Assembly: GCA_022925895.1 (NCBI GenBank)
Contig: JAKSYS010000179.1
Span: 30,536-94,535, forward strand
DNA: 64,000 nucleotides
Direction of reading: 5' to 3'
From: Fragilaria crotonensis
Taxonomy: Eukaryota; Bacillariophyta; Fragilariophyceae; Fragilariales; Fragilariaceae
Part shown: positions 10,897 to 23,000 of the stretch, in pieces
Position numbering within the stretch: position 1 is the stretch's first letter
How the letters are laid out: each line of letters begins with the position of its first letter
Program-made: the position numbers and the translations under genes
Notes under the pieces: model-generated
What the model saw: only the letters and a program-made list of their open reading frames with translations
What the model was told of the DNA's origin: nothing
Databases searched by the model: none

Positions 10897-12448
10897 TCAG
10901 TGTGGTTTTTGTCTCACGCGTTCATTGAAGTTAAAGCTTTCCTTTAAGGAGCCCAGCCAATCGGCAGAGTGGTCAGCTCTGTTGATAGTAGGCACGGGAT
11001 AGTGACTCATTTGTATCTGTACAGAATCCCCTCTGTGCAACACACGACGGTAGCGACCGTCGAATGCAACACTAGCGTCGGCTCGTGCGTCATCGGGAAC
11101 GTAACAGCGTAATATCACAGAGTCAGGAAACACCATAGAGCGAAATGATAGAACATGCGGACAAATGGGAGTGATGAGGATGCCTGGAACTGCGGGATGA
11201 ACGACTGACCCACCGGCTGCCATGCTGTAAGCTGTTGACCCAGTTGGACTTCAAGGAAAGGTGAGAGTGACCGAGAAAGGATATGTTGATATGAACCAAC
11301 CAAAAGAGACAAACTCACGTTGCAAATATAATTCCATCTGCTTGGACGGTGGTCAGGTGCAAGTCGTCAACAAAACATTCTAGTGCAGACAGAAATGGAC
11401 TAGCTCCTCTGTCGATCACGACTTCATTCAGAACATTGAATCGTGCACGGACGACACCTTCTCGGTTAATAACGCGAGCATCTAGTCGCATACGCATAGA
11501 AATGCAAATTCTGTTTCCTAAACCCAAATTGAAACTCGACATGGATTCCTTCCGTAGCTTGTACGAGGGTCGAATTTCCTCTGGATCGCGGTCGTCGACC
11601 ATTTCGGGATTGCCATTGCACAGTCCTAGCGCAATGGTGATGGCCCGCACCATTTCATCTCGTGAGAATCGCGTGAGGAAACCTAAACTTCCCCCGGCGA
11701 CGCAAAGGATGGGAGGGCACGAGGCTTGAAAAATCATGCTGGCATGCATCAGCAGGCCATCTCCTCCCAACGTACAAATTAGATCCGGCGTGGGATGGTC
11801 CATCATGTTTGCCCGCGACTCCCCCATGATTTCATCATCCATCGCCACGTGATTGCCACCAAAGCCATTGACTGGTTTAGGCTCAAAGAGCTTAATTTTT
11901 TCGTCGTCGACCCCGTAGTAGTGTTTGAACTTGGCTGCCAAATCGGCAGCTACGAAGATTTCTAAATCCATCGTAGTGAGTTCCCGAACTGCTTCGGCCG
12001 CTACTCGTGTCAGCTCCTCATCGCCTTGCTTGACCAATAAAAATACGGATTGCACCTTAGTCTTGTAATCCGTTGGTGTTTCGTCCTCCCACACGTAACA
12101 CACCTGACCAGTAGCCGGGCCATCGAATTCTAATTGATTGTTGCTTCCAACAACGCGTTCTCGAATCACTTCCTTGCAAGTTTCTCGACCACACCACATG
12201 AGATCCATCTTCTTTCTCCGTTCTTCACCGTGGGAAATTTCATTCCTAGAGTCACCTTTGCTGAATAATGCCTTTTCCACTAATTCCACACTAACTTCCG
12301 TAGATTCGCTGCCATCTTCAAGTGAAAATGGAGTGAATAGGCCATCCTCCACCATGAAGTGATTAGACTTGATTCTTAATTCTTGAACGACATGGAATGC
12401 CTGTGAGAGGGCGAGACATGGTACTAGCCTGGCTAGACAAGTTCTCAT
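10897..12448 (-). CDS. NAD kinase, probably plastid-targeted, one intron
   Basis: Exon 1 is 12448-11319 and exon 2 is 11248-10897. The 70-nt intron (11249-11318, GTGAGT...AG) is placed by family: joining restores ADGIIFATPTGSTAYSMAAG, the conserved NAD kinase substrate loop. The diagnostic TLGGDGLLMHAS (GGDG) motif lies near residue 224, followed by GGSLGFLTRF. The protein is about 493 residues and phosphorylates NAD+ to NADP+ using ATP. The N-terminus MRTCLARLVPCLALSQAFHV is a hydrophobic signal-like segment ending in SQAF, close to the diatom ASAF plastid motif, so import into the plastid for NADPH supply is a reasonable inference. The C-terminal ADWLGSLKESFNFNERV matches the family's end. 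Confidence 0.88.
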
Positions 12449-13189
12449 GGTCTCTTGGTGTTACGGCAGTTGAAAAGGAAAAGAATCTGGATTTTACATG
12501 CAGTTGAAGTTCGCACTGCACTGGCTGGTTCCAAGAATTCACCCCCGGTCCCCCGGTCCCCCGGTCTGCACCACACTCCACACTGCAACCTGCAACCTGC
12601 AACACTTCACACGTCAGCCTTTCGTGTGTTGTTTCGCGGCGCCTTGTATGGCTACCGTAGACGTCGTACCAACTGTGTGTCGTAATCGACTTTGCATCTT
12701 TGCATACAAGTATGTCATAGAAAGTAGAACCCAGTACCAGGTACAAGCACCATGGCTTATGCACAGTTATGCATTATGCATATGCATCGTGCACATAGTC
12801 TATGTAGTTCATAGTTCGTTTGTACTATAGACTATAGACTATAGACTCTACGGTACAAGTAGTCTATATAGACTACGGACTGGTGGTTACGAGAATCCCC
12901 CTCAACTCCGGCGTTCTATTGCGTTCTACACTTCACGTAATAGCTCGTGATCTCTACCTTTATTAGTTAGAGCTTGAAGCACAAGTACGTACTCCAGACT
13001 CCAGAGTAGTACAGTAATATGACACACTACCGTACCCATAGTACAGTACAGTAGGTACATCGGTGATGTCAGCCTTCAGCCGCCTGAACCGACGAATCGC
13101 GGGAATATACGGTTGCAAGATTCGTTTATTCTGTTCCGAAAGTTCGACAGAAATTCAAACGAGGTTCTGTTCCTCAACGTTGCCCGACC
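12449..13189. other. Divergent promoter region of NAD kinase and F-box gene with microsatellites
   Basis: Three tandem copies of CCCCCGGT occur at about 12542-12566, giving three G5 runs on the NAD kinase sense strand. Three copies of a 7-mer CTGCAAC follow at 12583-12603, and three copies of ACTATAG at about 12825-12847. GTAC words cluster at 12850-13060. No gene is supported. Confidence 0.5.
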
Positions 13190-15268
13190 ATGACGACGCT
13201 ACGAATGTTTGATTCCTTGTGCGACAACACCCTAACACATGTCCTATTCTTTCTAGACTTCCATTCCGCTGTGCGTGTCGCCAAGGTCACCTCCAAGGCA
13301 TTATCCCAGCGCCTGGCAAACTGTACGCACGTATGGAAGGACGTTTTCCGTCGTCACTGCTTCGCGCCGTTTCCAGGCGGATGTGACGACTATCTTCAGG
13401 AATGCTACAGACGACGGCAACTGCTCCGAAATCTAATTGGTCAACAACGTCGTTCAAAAACAAGCTTTAACCTACCAAATCGTTATTTCTACTTCGTCCC
13501 TGTCACACCGGACGAGAACGATGAATGGGATATCGCCCCTCCGGTCGACTTTGACTGTCCCTCCTTCCTTCTTACCAGTCCTGGAACCTCGGGTGAACTT
13601 GTCTTTCTGGATCCATTCGATGGATCTCTGGTGGTTCAAGAATCGTGTCTTGACAATGCTGTAGCAAGTGACGAAGCCATGATGGAACAAGCAATGACAG
13701 ATGCTGCGACGCTGATCAAGCATAGAGACACTTTGGGCCTCAAAGATCTAAAGGAAGAACACATTGCAGGTGCTGTGATTGAAGAGTCAGTTTATCGAAA
13801 TCACAACATGGAACACTATCAACAGGAGCCTACTGCGGTCTTGATGGATTTAGGCGACTACTACAATACCGACCTATCGCAATACTTTATTCTGCGTAGT
13901 AGAAGTCGACCTGGTGACAATCTGACACTGGGAGAGGACGAAGAAGTGGAAATTGACATGGTTGGCATTGAATCGAAGCCTATTTTAATGGGCGAGACCA
14001 TTGTTGGAACAGCTGTGGCGGTTGGGCGAACCTTCTGCAGTGACGCGGATTCGTGGTCGTCGGAGCCCAAGGTTGTTTCGGAACTCATAGTCTGGAAGCG
14101 AGAAGAGGGCGGAGATTTCAACCAGCGATTTGTCTGTCGCGTTCGCAGCACTTACATCACTATGGATATGGACCCCGTCTTTCAGCGAGTATATTTCGTG
14201 TTTCCTTTCAATGAAGGGCCTTTCCGTAGGTTTGATGCCGACCTTCACGATGAACACACAGACAACGTGGATTTTAGTGGAGGCTGTCGAGTTGTGGCTG
14301 CCTATCCGCTGAGATCTTATCCTGACAAAGACAATGGTGACACCAGAGATTCCGGCCCGCAACACTTTCCCAAGCCAGAATTCATCCTAAAATGCGACAA
14401 TGCAGTGAGCGCCTTTGCAGTGACTCCAGGGGGCGAAATCGTCTTGGCATCCACCACAAAAGGGACTATCGAAGTGTGGGAAACTGGAGACGTTGGATCT
14501 GGTGTAAAACGACTTCATGTGGTGGATGTCAAGCGAGCCCTGGCCACGAAAAGACAGGCATTCGATGGAATGCCAACGTCTATGGAGTCCGCCGCGTCTG
14601 AAGAAGGCGAAATTAGGGATCGAGCAGCTGCGGCGCAGAGCCCGCTGTTGACTCCTCATCCATCTGGCGACCGCGACGGCGATGGCGGAATGGACGATGT
14701 ACAGCCAGTTGCTATCGAGAGTGTCGTCAGCCCAATCGTAACGTCCTTCCATTTCCCTTCCCACTGTCAAATCGACAGCTGTGGATTCATGACTCTCAAC
14801 CATATTCACGGCCAGGGATCGTGGTTGCTCTTTTGGACAAAGGAGAAGCGCTCGGGTTCCTTCGAAGCTAACACAACCATAGCATTGCCACTCTCATCTC
14901 GAAGAAAACCTTGCATCCACTACGACGGACGCCGTATTGTGGTTTTCGGACAAGATCACATCGGAATGATTATTCTCGTGTATAGGGTTCTGAACTCATG
15001 GGAAGACCTGGGAGCTTTCGAAGACAAAGTCTTCAGCAAGGGCGACGAGGCTGCGGGGGTTCGAAATCTCACTTCTCCGCATCGCGTCAAATTTGTCAAT
15101 CGCATTCGCCACGGCGCTTTGGGAGGTATGCAATACTACGATTCAGCCTACATGACGGCCAATGAACGTTTCATTGTTGTCAACACAAAGACTGGTAACC
15201 TGCTCGGTGGAGGATCCACGCCATGTACTGATGGTTTGTTGGTGCTTGACCTAGAGGAATTGCCTTAG
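13190..15268 (+). CDS. F-box-like protein, possible beta-propeller C-terminus
   Basis: A 692-residue intron-less protein from the ATG at 13190. Residues about 7-55 (MFDSLCDNTLTHVLFFLDF... then VAKVTSKALSQRL and THVWKDVFRRHC) fit an F-box: Leu-rich helix, a Val-x-x-Val-x-Lys core and a terminal Trp helix. F-box proteins dock substrates onto SCF ubiquitin ligases through Skp1. The rest has beta-rich segments such as AFAVTPGGEIVLASTTKGTI followed by EVWETGD (a WD-like blade, about residues 410-435), consistent with a degenerate propeller for substrate binding. A low-complexity acidic stretch follows near residue 470. The substrate is unknown. Confidence 0.65.
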   Translation: MTTLRMFDSLCDNTLTHVLFFLDFHSAVRVAKVTSKALSQRLANCTHVWKDVFRRHCFAPFPGGCDDYLQECYRRRQLLRNLIGQQRRSKTSFNLPNRYFYFVPVTPDENDEWDIAPPVDFDCPSFLLTSPGTSGELVFLDPFDGSLVVQESCLDNAVASDEAMMEQAMTDAATLIKHRDTLGLKDLKEEHIAGAVIEESVYRNHNMEHYQQEPTAVLMDLGDYYNTDLSQYFILRSRSRPGDNLTLGEDEEVEIDMVGIESKPILMGETIVGTAVAVGRTFCSDADSWSSEPKVVSELIVWKREEGGDFNQRFVCRVRSTYITMDMDPVFQRVYFVFPFNEGPFRRFDADLHDEHTDNVDFSGGCRVVAAYPLRSYPDKDNGDTRDSGPQHFPKPEFILKCDNAVSAFAVTPGGEIVLASTTKGTIEVWETGDVGSGVKRLHVVDVKRALATKRQAFDGMPTSMESAASEEGEIRDRAAAAQSPLLTPHPSGDRDGDGGMDDVQPVAIESVVSPIVTSFHFPSHCQIDSCGFMTLNHIHGQGSWLLFWTKEKRSGSFEANTTIALPLSSRRKPCIHYDGRRIVVFGQDHIGMIILVYRVLNSWEDLGAFEDKVFSKGDEAAGVRNLTSPHRVKFVNRIRHGALGGMQYYDSAYMTANERFIVVNTKTGNLLGGGSTPCTDGLLVLDLEELP

Positions 15269-16814
15269 CAATAGTGCTGCCAGAACAATGATTTCGAAGG
15301 CAAGGATCGAGCGAGGAGTTGAATGCAGGCAACTCGGAGTAGAGAGAAAGTGCTCCTGCTCAATTACATGCTTCTGAGGACGATAACAATACAAAACGAG
15401 TGAGACACAAATGAAATGTTCATTAGAGTTGAAACGACAGGACTTGAACACTCCCCTCAGCTCTCATAATCCTTGAAATTCATTAGCCGACTGGGTACTA
15501 GGTAGTCTAAACTGCCTTCGCCAGTCCCCTACTAGAAAAGGATCCTCTTGCTATCAAACCTTCCCCAACCGTAGGGGTCGATGTGCAGCAAACAAGGGCC
15601 TCTCAAATGTCATGCTTTCATCATCGGGGTGCGTCATCTTGAAACAGCGAATGTGCGCATTGAGTGCTTGATTGTCTCATCGCAACGTACCTCGCATTTT
15701 CAAAGGTGTCTCGGTGCTCTTCTGGGACTACCAGGTAGTGCGATTGTTATGTTTGATGCAAAGCAACATCTGTCGGCGCTAGGCAACACCCACCCTCACA
15801 TGCATCAGTGATAATCACTTCGCTTTGGTGCCGTAGTAGCAGTGTTCAGCTTCAAGCTGCACTGTCGTATTTCATCGGTAAGATGGTACTGCAGTACAGT
15901 CCGAGCAACAATTCCACCTACTGTACCAAGTTCTGTACTGGTTTACCATTATACTGTACTGGAACCCAAGAACGTAGTACTGGAGGTTCCGGAATTTCTG
16001 CTTTTATCCTAAGTATTTCTTCTACAGGACTTTTTGTGTATCAGATTGCCACGCGAAACGGACAAAATAGACTGATCGATTTGGTTGGAGCCTGTTGGTA
16101 TTCGTAGGTGCTCAAGTACAATGGACAATTATCATTTTCTGATTAGACGGATTTTATTATAGAAGAAGAAAGTCCGCAGATTTCTTTCTCCTAATTTCTT
16201 TCTTCTACTTAAGCAAATTGAAGCTTCTTCAATTTTCTTCTAGTTTCTCCCTTTTTCTCCTTTTTTCTAAACAGCTTCTCCTATTTTCTCCCTTTTGCTT
16301 CCTTTCGCTTACTACGTTGCAAGTCGTAGTAGAATTTAATTTCGTTGATACGAACTCGAACATATAATACGTGTCGTACATAAAATTCAACTTTGAGCTG
16401 CGAGGTATACACTGCTTTAAAAGCCTATTTTGGACCATGCCACACACTTTTCCAAATGAGCGAGTAGAGCTTCTCTCTTTTTTCTTCCTTTTTCTCCTTT
16501 TTTCTTCACGGAATTTTTTCTTTCTTCCTTTCTCTTCTTTTTTCTTCCAGATTTTTTCCTTTCTTCCTTTTACTTGCTTTTTCTTCCGGGGTTTCTATGA
16601 ATGTATATAGAACTTGCATATGAATCGATGGACTTGTTTTGCTCATCACGTTTTCAATTTCGGTTGATGTCCTAGGTTATCACGTCATGGCACGCAGAAA
16701 AAAAGAAACGGTTTTGAAAAAAGTCCTTAAACATGAAAGAAAAACTAGTCCGAAAGCAAATATTCCGGGACCTCCTGGTACTGTACTCCGAGGTGGACCA
16801 CTTAGATTTGAACA
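15269..16814. other. Intergenic DNA with two polypyrimidine tracts
   Basis: No convincing gene. GTAC-rich around 15890-15985. The plus strand is strongly T/C-rich at about 16181-16312 and again at 16471-16588 (runs of TTTCTTCC/TTTTCTCC type). A short frame at 16687 (MARRKKETVLKKVL...) is basic but has no recognisable family. Confidence 0.5.
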
Positions 16815-17559
16815 GTACCAGTTAAAAATGGCTTTGAGCCCTTAAAAAAAATTGAGCCACTAAATGGTGTAATTTTCACGACGTCTACAAAAAAGGTACT
16901 CAATATCATTTTGACTACTTCTTCACATACGGCAATGATGTTCCTTGCGATGTGGAGCTACGTTCCTTTGCTGTGCAAAACAGGCATTTTGGAAGCCGGG
17001 GTTTTGCTAACCGCACTGGACGATGGCACCTCGGAGATTTTGCACATCTCAAATTTTCCACCATTGAGCCGGGCCACCAATTTAATGTAGACATACCACA
17101 CAGTATTTTTTTTAATGCTTGCGAGAAATATAGACAACAGCTTAACTGTAGTTTTCGCGCCATGTACTTTTTATGTGATGAATTACATCATGTTTTGGCG
17201 TGATACCTATGTGCGACGTAGAATCAGCGTAGCAGTACAAAGAAATTGGGTGAAGACGATAATGAAATCATGTTGAATGGAGTAAAAAAACTCAACGGAC
17301 AATTATTGAAAAATATTCAGGTATGAATATAAATCAGTAAATTGCTTAGAGCCATTAAACCGAGAACGACGCTTGTAGAAGCATCAATATCTTCATGAAT
17401 TCTTTGTCCAGTATAGAAATGATTCAACCATGTGGTAGCATAAAGCATGATCGACATGTGTGGCACTTGAAGTTAATTGCATTGCATCGGATTGTCATTG
17501 AGAACTTTTTAGTCCAACATGGTGTTTTTTAATGACTCAAAGCCATTTTTAACTGGTAC
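16815..17559. mobile_element. 745-bp non-autonomous element with 24-bp terminal inverted repeats
   Basis: The left end (16815-16838) begins GTACCAGTTAAAAATGGC and is repeated perfectly in inverse at 17536-17559. No transposase is seen inside; the frame at 16952-17203 is unrecognised. The terminal repeat is related to the 34-bp repeats at 29007 and 34662 (same GTACCAGTTAAAAA start and GCTTTGA core), so it belongs to a local transposon family. No target-site duplication is evident. Confidence 0.6.
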
Positions 17560-17876
17560 CTGGAGTACTACAGTACTACACTGGTAAAAGTACTACGAGG
17601 TGCGAATTGTGCCCATAGGGGGCATAGCGTACTGGTTCTAGTACCAGTGCTGTATTTCTTGGCCAGCATCCACCAATGAAGTATAGGCGACTACCATTCG
17701 TACTTCAGTACGAGTAACAGGTAGCACTCCTTTATCCTGTACAGTATGCATGCTGTATGTGAGTAGATGTGCAACATCCAACAAAAGCCGACAAGACGAT
17801 TGTCTCGTCCTCATTTTGATTCTGACTCTCCTGTCAATCACCTTAATCGCTCCAGTATATACATCATCATTATTCA
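17560..17876. other. Upstream region of RPB7
   Basis: 317 bp, GTAC-rich in its first half (17560-17730). I see no clear promoter element. Confidence 0.4.
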
Positions 17877-18428
17877 ATGTTTTACGTCAAGGAACTGGAG
17901 CATGAGATTGTGTTGGAACCGATGCACTTCGGCCAAAAGCTTCGATCTACGATTGTCCGTCTCTTGAAGGAGGAGGTTGAAGGCCTGGCCCTGGCTAACT
18001 ATGGTTACGTCGTGAACGTCATTGAAGTTAAGGAGGAGCAGATCCGTTTTGGAATCATCGAATACGATACTGGCGATGTCGTCTTTGATGTGAAATACAC
18101 GGCACTTCTATTGCGGCCTTTTATCAATGAAGTTTTGGATGCGACCGTGTCCATCTGCTCGCCCTTGGGTTTCTTCGCTTTTGTCGGCCCTTTGCGAATC
18201 TTTGTTTCAAAGCATTCCATGCCGGAAGACATGATGAATGGCTTTGATGGAGACAAAGATGCATGGGTGTCTGATGACAAAGAAGTCATAATTACGGCGG
18301 GCTGTGGAATTCGCGTCCGCATCAAGGGGCGAACGGTTGAGCAGGGGAATATTTCGGCGATTGCAACAATTAAAGACAACTACTTGGGTCTTATTGATGA
18401 TGGGAGTGGGGATAATACAGATCAATAG
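17877..18428 (+). CDS. RPB7: RNA polymerase II subunit RPB7
   Basis: A 183-residue intact frame starting MFYVKELEHEIVLEPMHFGQ, the RPB7/Rpb7-N start. It has the tip/RNP fold in the N-terminal half and an S1-type OB fold in the C-terminal half (GPLRIFVSKHSMPEDM ... GCGIRVRIKG ... IKDNYLGLI). RPB7 pairs with RPB4 as the stalk of RNA polymerase II and contacts nascent RNA. Length matches the usual 170-180 residues. It converges with the FKBP gene; the two stops are about 40 bp apart, so the 3' UTRs must overlap or be very short. Confidence 0.93.
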   Translation: MFYVKELEHEIVLEPMHFGQKLRSTIVRLLKEEVEGLALANYGYVVNVIEVKEEQIRFGIIEYDTGDVVFDVKYTALLLRPFINEVLDATVSICSPLGFFAFVGPLRIFVSKHSMPEDMMNGFDGDKDAWVSDDKEVIITAGCGIRVRIKGRTVEQGNISAIATIKDNYLGLIDDGSGDNTDQ

Positions 18429-18469
18429 TAAAAGTTTCAAGTGTGAGAGTCTGTGCTTTCTATTCTATT

Positions 18470-19291
18470 TTAGGAGACTTTAAACAATTCAACCTCAAAC
18501 TTGAGTGTAGCTCCTGGTGGAATGGTATCTCCACTCCCAGCTTCGCCGTACGCCAAATCACTTGGGATAACAAGCGTAGCCTTACCACCCTCCTTCATCA
18601 AGGCAAGTCCCTCCTGCCATCCTTGAATGACACCAGAGAGTGGGAAGGAGATCGTTTGCCCGCGATCGACCGACGAGTCGAAGACAGTACCATCAGTCAG
18701 GGTGCCGTGATAGTGAACTTCCACCATATTCGAAGTCGTTGGTTGCTTTCCAGTACCCTCTACCATGGAGTAGTAAACTAGTCCAGAGTCAAGCTTGATC
18801 GCTTCTTCGGTGCAGTCCAAGAAGTTGGCGATAAACTCAGCCCCCTCTTTCTTGACAATTTCAACAATATTTGCAGTACGCTCTGAAAGGATCTTGTTGA
18901 GTTGAGGTCCATACTTCATCAAAATAACGCGATCATCAGTAATGGACGTTCCGCGGAGTTGATCGGCGAAGGCTTCCAAGAGAATTTCCATTTCATCCTC
19001 TTCAAGCAAGGTTTTCAAGTTTCCCTGGCCACCAACTTGCATCGCTAGATTGGTACCAAGGGCGTAGAAGGGCATCTTATCATCGGGATATGGCATGGGA
19101 ACGTCCGACATGAAGCGCGCAGTGGACGCCTAACATGGGAAAAGGGTGAGTCTGTGTCAGGATCCGATTAGCGCAAGAAAGGTTGCGGTTCGGATACGTA
19201 CTCGAATCCCGAACTTGGCAGCCGATGAAAAGGCGGTCGCAACACGCGGTGCAGAAAGAAGAGTGAAAAGGCTCATTGCAGTGATGCGCAT
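18470..19291 (-). CDS. FKBP-type peptidyl-prolyl isomerase with FKBP_N domain, plastid-type presequence
   Basis: Exon 1 is 19291-19202 (30 codons) and exon 2 is 19129-18470. The 72-nt intron (19130-19201) is phase 0 with GTACGT...TTAG. The protein is about 249 residues. The middle part (YALGTNLAMQVG ... EEDEMEILLEAFADQL) is the helical FKBP_N dimerisation domain of Mip/FkpA-type enzymes. The C-terminal ~110 residues are FKBP_C (VEVHYHGTLTDGTVFDSS, FPLSGVIQGWQEGL, IPSDLAYGEAGSG, LKFEVELFKV). It would isomerise Xaa-Pro bonds during folding. The first exon encodes a hydrophobic start followed by VATAFSSAAKFG, an ASAF-like plastid entry signal; mitochondria are the alternative. Confidence 0.88.
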
Positions 19292-20091
19292 TTCTATTTC
19301 ACACTCAAGCTGGATAGAACCCACTTGATAAGATTTTTGTTGTGTGGATCTCTAAAACTGGCATTCAGAGTCCCGATTCATCAGTTTGATGGAGGAGGAA
19401 AGCAGATGCTGACACATCCTCTTTAGACTCAACCTTAATGAGTTGATGGTTGACGCCTGTTAGTGCGTGCCGTGTGAGAGCCGAGGCCAGGTGGAACGTG
19501 GACCTCAAACAAGTTGCTTGGGTTATCGGTTGTCACATTATCACTGATAAGGTTAGTGTTAAACGGGTATTCCAATGAAAAATGGACGTTCAATATGCAA
19601 AGCTACATAAACAAATAACTTTTAATGATAAGTTCGAGCAACGGCAATTTCGTGACAAATCAATTCCGTTCCCAGCATATGTTCTGAGCTCATACCCGCC
19701 AACTCACTATGTTGTACCTCTTGTCGATATTCAAATCGGAAGGTTGAGTATATGTACATGGAGAAGTAGTACCTGAGTACTTCTTAAGCCTCAGGACTCA
19801 GGATCCCAGGTTTTGCGTTGTGGTTGAATTCCTCATTCAGCTCCTTTGTTTACCTGGGTTACAGTCCACAGACATCGTTGTGACTCACATCAGCAGATTA
19901 CATTCAAAAGCAGGAAGCCTTGTCGATCAATAAAGTGGTACCAGGTAGGTGATAGTAAAGGGCGTTGCGATTTGATGATCGGATTGGAAGATCGTCTAGG
20001 AGAATCATGTTGGTGAAGCAGCTCTTAATTTTATTCTCACAAATCGTTTATTCTATTTTTCCAGTCTGGAAAAACTGTCAGTAGCTCATCT
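19292..20091. other. Intergenic, divergent promoters of FKBP and armadillo gene 1
   Basis: 800 bp without a supported gene. Just before the armadillo ATG a pyrimidine tract ending TTTTTCCAG (about 20056-20064) looks like a 3' splice site, so an upstream non-coding exon is possible. Confidence 0.4.
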
Positions 20092-23000
20092 ATGTCATTC
20101 TTCGGAATCCGATTCGGCGGTGGTGACGATCAAGTTGCCGATTCGATTCCCGAAACTCCTACCACAGTCCCCAACGCAGCTACTGGTGAATCGGAATCAA
20201 ATGTGCAAGCTCAAAGTTTCCGTATTAGTTCGGAAAGTGACGGCGAACGCGAAATGACGCAGGAGGAAGTGAACAAGCTAGTGCACGAAGCTCTCCGTCG
20301 TGCCCGCAGAGCGACCTCGAACAAGGAAGGAAGGGAAGATACCCCACTGAGTGCCTCCTCTACTCCCACATCGCATAAGAGTGCTTCTACCAGGAGTCCT
20401 CCTTCACGGTATCGCCTGCCTCAAACGGTGCTCGCTTCAGACTCCGATCCCAGCCAGAGACACACGGACGCGCTCCTCTCGCCTACCATGGATTCGTTGA
20501 TTGGATCGATCGGTAATAGCCATAGTATGATGAGCACCAATTCGAGTGATTCTGTCTTGAGAAAAGTAGAGGAAGAGATTCAAGCCGCTAGGAAAGCTGC
20601 GCTTGATACGACCAGAAGGCTCCGCACTTTGTCTGCAGCGTCGCAAAGCTTTGACCAACCTTATGAGGTCGCCCTATCACCGACGGCTGAACTCATGGAC
20701 ATTCTTGATGACCACCTGGCTGATGACGAAGACTTGCGCACAATTCTGGATACAAACGACGACGAGGAACAAGGGAGTGTAGAAGTCCACATTTTGGATG
20801 ACAATATATTTGAAATCGCACAGGAGGAGATGGAGGCAGAGTTTGCCGATACTCCCACCAAAGCTCCATCGTCAGTTCATGCGGTGGGGATGCCATTGCA
20901 AGATGAAGGCCCACGACTCCGACTCGGATACAACCCAGAACCCGTTACTGAAGGTAATGGTATCACCTTAAGTCCACAAGATGTAATCAAGCAAACTGTG
21001 AAGCCAGTTGAACCGATCGAAAGAGTTGTAAACGAAGGCGTTGGTATTTCCGAATTATCTGTTGAAGCTCCACCAATCAAAGCTGCCAAGGGTCAATTTG
21101 GCGATATTCTAGATGAAAAGGTGCTTTCGCAATCGAATCTGGATTTCGAAGAGAAGAAGGTGGATGATAGCAATTTAATTAACCCTTTATCGCCGAAGAA
21201 TGAGCTCCTCAAGTCTGGAACGTCAGTCGAAGACGTTAAACATCCTGAAATTCCTGTACAAGAAGGAGTTGCAACCGAGCCAACAGCGGCGCGAGATGAT
21301 ACAGAGCTCATTGACGAAGAGGGTTTTGAGGCCGAAGATGTGTTGATTCAGTGGCGTTCAAGCGAGATTTCTAGCACCGACTTCGAAAGAGATCCGCAGT
21401 TGAATCCGTCTGACGAAAGTCAGGTAGGGCCGACTTTGGCTACCAACCCAACACGTAGCGATGGTGACAAAGAATCGGCTGTTGACAAGGAGGTTGCTAC
21501 CTCCGCGGATCTACCTGACGACTTGCGAGAGGAAACGAAGTCTGACACTTCTTTGTTGAAGGACAGTTCTAGCGGCAAACAGACTGACTCTGAATTTACC
21601 GAAGTCACTGTGAGTGATGTCCCCCGCATTGGAAGTGACATCCTCGTACCCAAAGAGATGGACGACCAAGGACCTGTGCAGGAAGTCGAAAGCGCAGAAT
21701 CGGACTACACGGAAGAGACAGTATCTGATGCAGAAGAAAGTTCACAGATGGCGCACGAAGCGGTATCTCATCAGGATGAGATGAAGGTCGTCGAGCAACC
21801 TCGTGACGCGCCAATCTCTGGGGAAGCCTCAACCCCGGATGAGCTCGTTTCAAATTTTGAAGGCGATGTTGGAGGGCATGACGCTGACGATGATTCCGAG
21901 TACACTGAGGAGACTGTACATGATGAGATGGAAACAGATCAGAGTCCCGCCGAGCCTGCGTCGTATTTGGAAGAGGTGAAGGGTCTCACTATGTCAGAGA
22001 ACGACGCAGCGGCCTTGACCCCAGAAAATTCGGTTGAAGAGGACGGCGTTAAGAGCCGACCGCAAACCGGCGTTCCTTCCGTGCTGCAGCCTGTTGATGT
22101 TGTGCCGAAAATTTCAGATACATACCGGATCCCTTTTCACTCAGCTAACCCGACAGATCAGCAATCACCACACACTGCGAAGTCGGACAGCTCGACGTTG
22201 CTTCTCGCACCAACAACTGACAAGCTTCATTTCAGACACCCGTATCCGTATCCGCCCCCGCTACCGAAACCACGCCCTGCATCGGTCATCATCCAAGAAC
22301 ATCGATTAGGCGTTCCAGAGCCTTTCACGAAGTGGTTCCGTACTACACCCGAGCTTGAAAAGCTTTTCATGGCGGCTCGCGATGATTCTCTGCAACGCAG
22401 AAGCAATGCTTGCGGTGCACTCAAGGTTCTGTCGCAAAAGAGAAAGAATCAAGTGGCGCTGGTACGGACGGCAGGTTTTCTTGACTCGTTAGTGTTTGCT
22501 ATTGCTGCTCGCATTCCCAACACCCTTGAGACAGACATTGCCCTTGATGCGAGGGGGCGTGCTGTTTCGACCCTTTTGAACGTGGCAGAACCGAAAGGAA
22601 ACCGCCAGGTGATTCTTGCACATGATGGCGTTGCTGCGTGCCTAGTAAAGGTAGTCAACGAGGATCTTGGTGAGGCAAGAGTCCAAGCTTGCGCGGCAAT
22701 CGCAACGCTTGCCAAAACACCATTGAATCGGGAGTTCTTGGCGACTGTGCCAGGTCTTCTGGATACCCTGGCTTTGGTCCTCCTCGGCTCCATTGATGGT
22801 GAGGAATCTGTAGGACCTGAGGATACCGAGGATCGGAAGGGATCAGCTGAAGATAGTGTCGATCTCGACAGCGACGACGACACAACTTCCGCTGGACTTT
22901 CCAATTCATCGTCGACCCTCGAAGACGATGGAACTCACGACGATGGGACGCATGATGATGGAACGCGCGATGATGGAACTCATGACGACTCCACTCAGGG

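Noticed and set aside
16952-17203. 83-codon frame inside the 745-bp element
   Set aside because: No transposase motif; overlapping frames on both strands; too weak to call.
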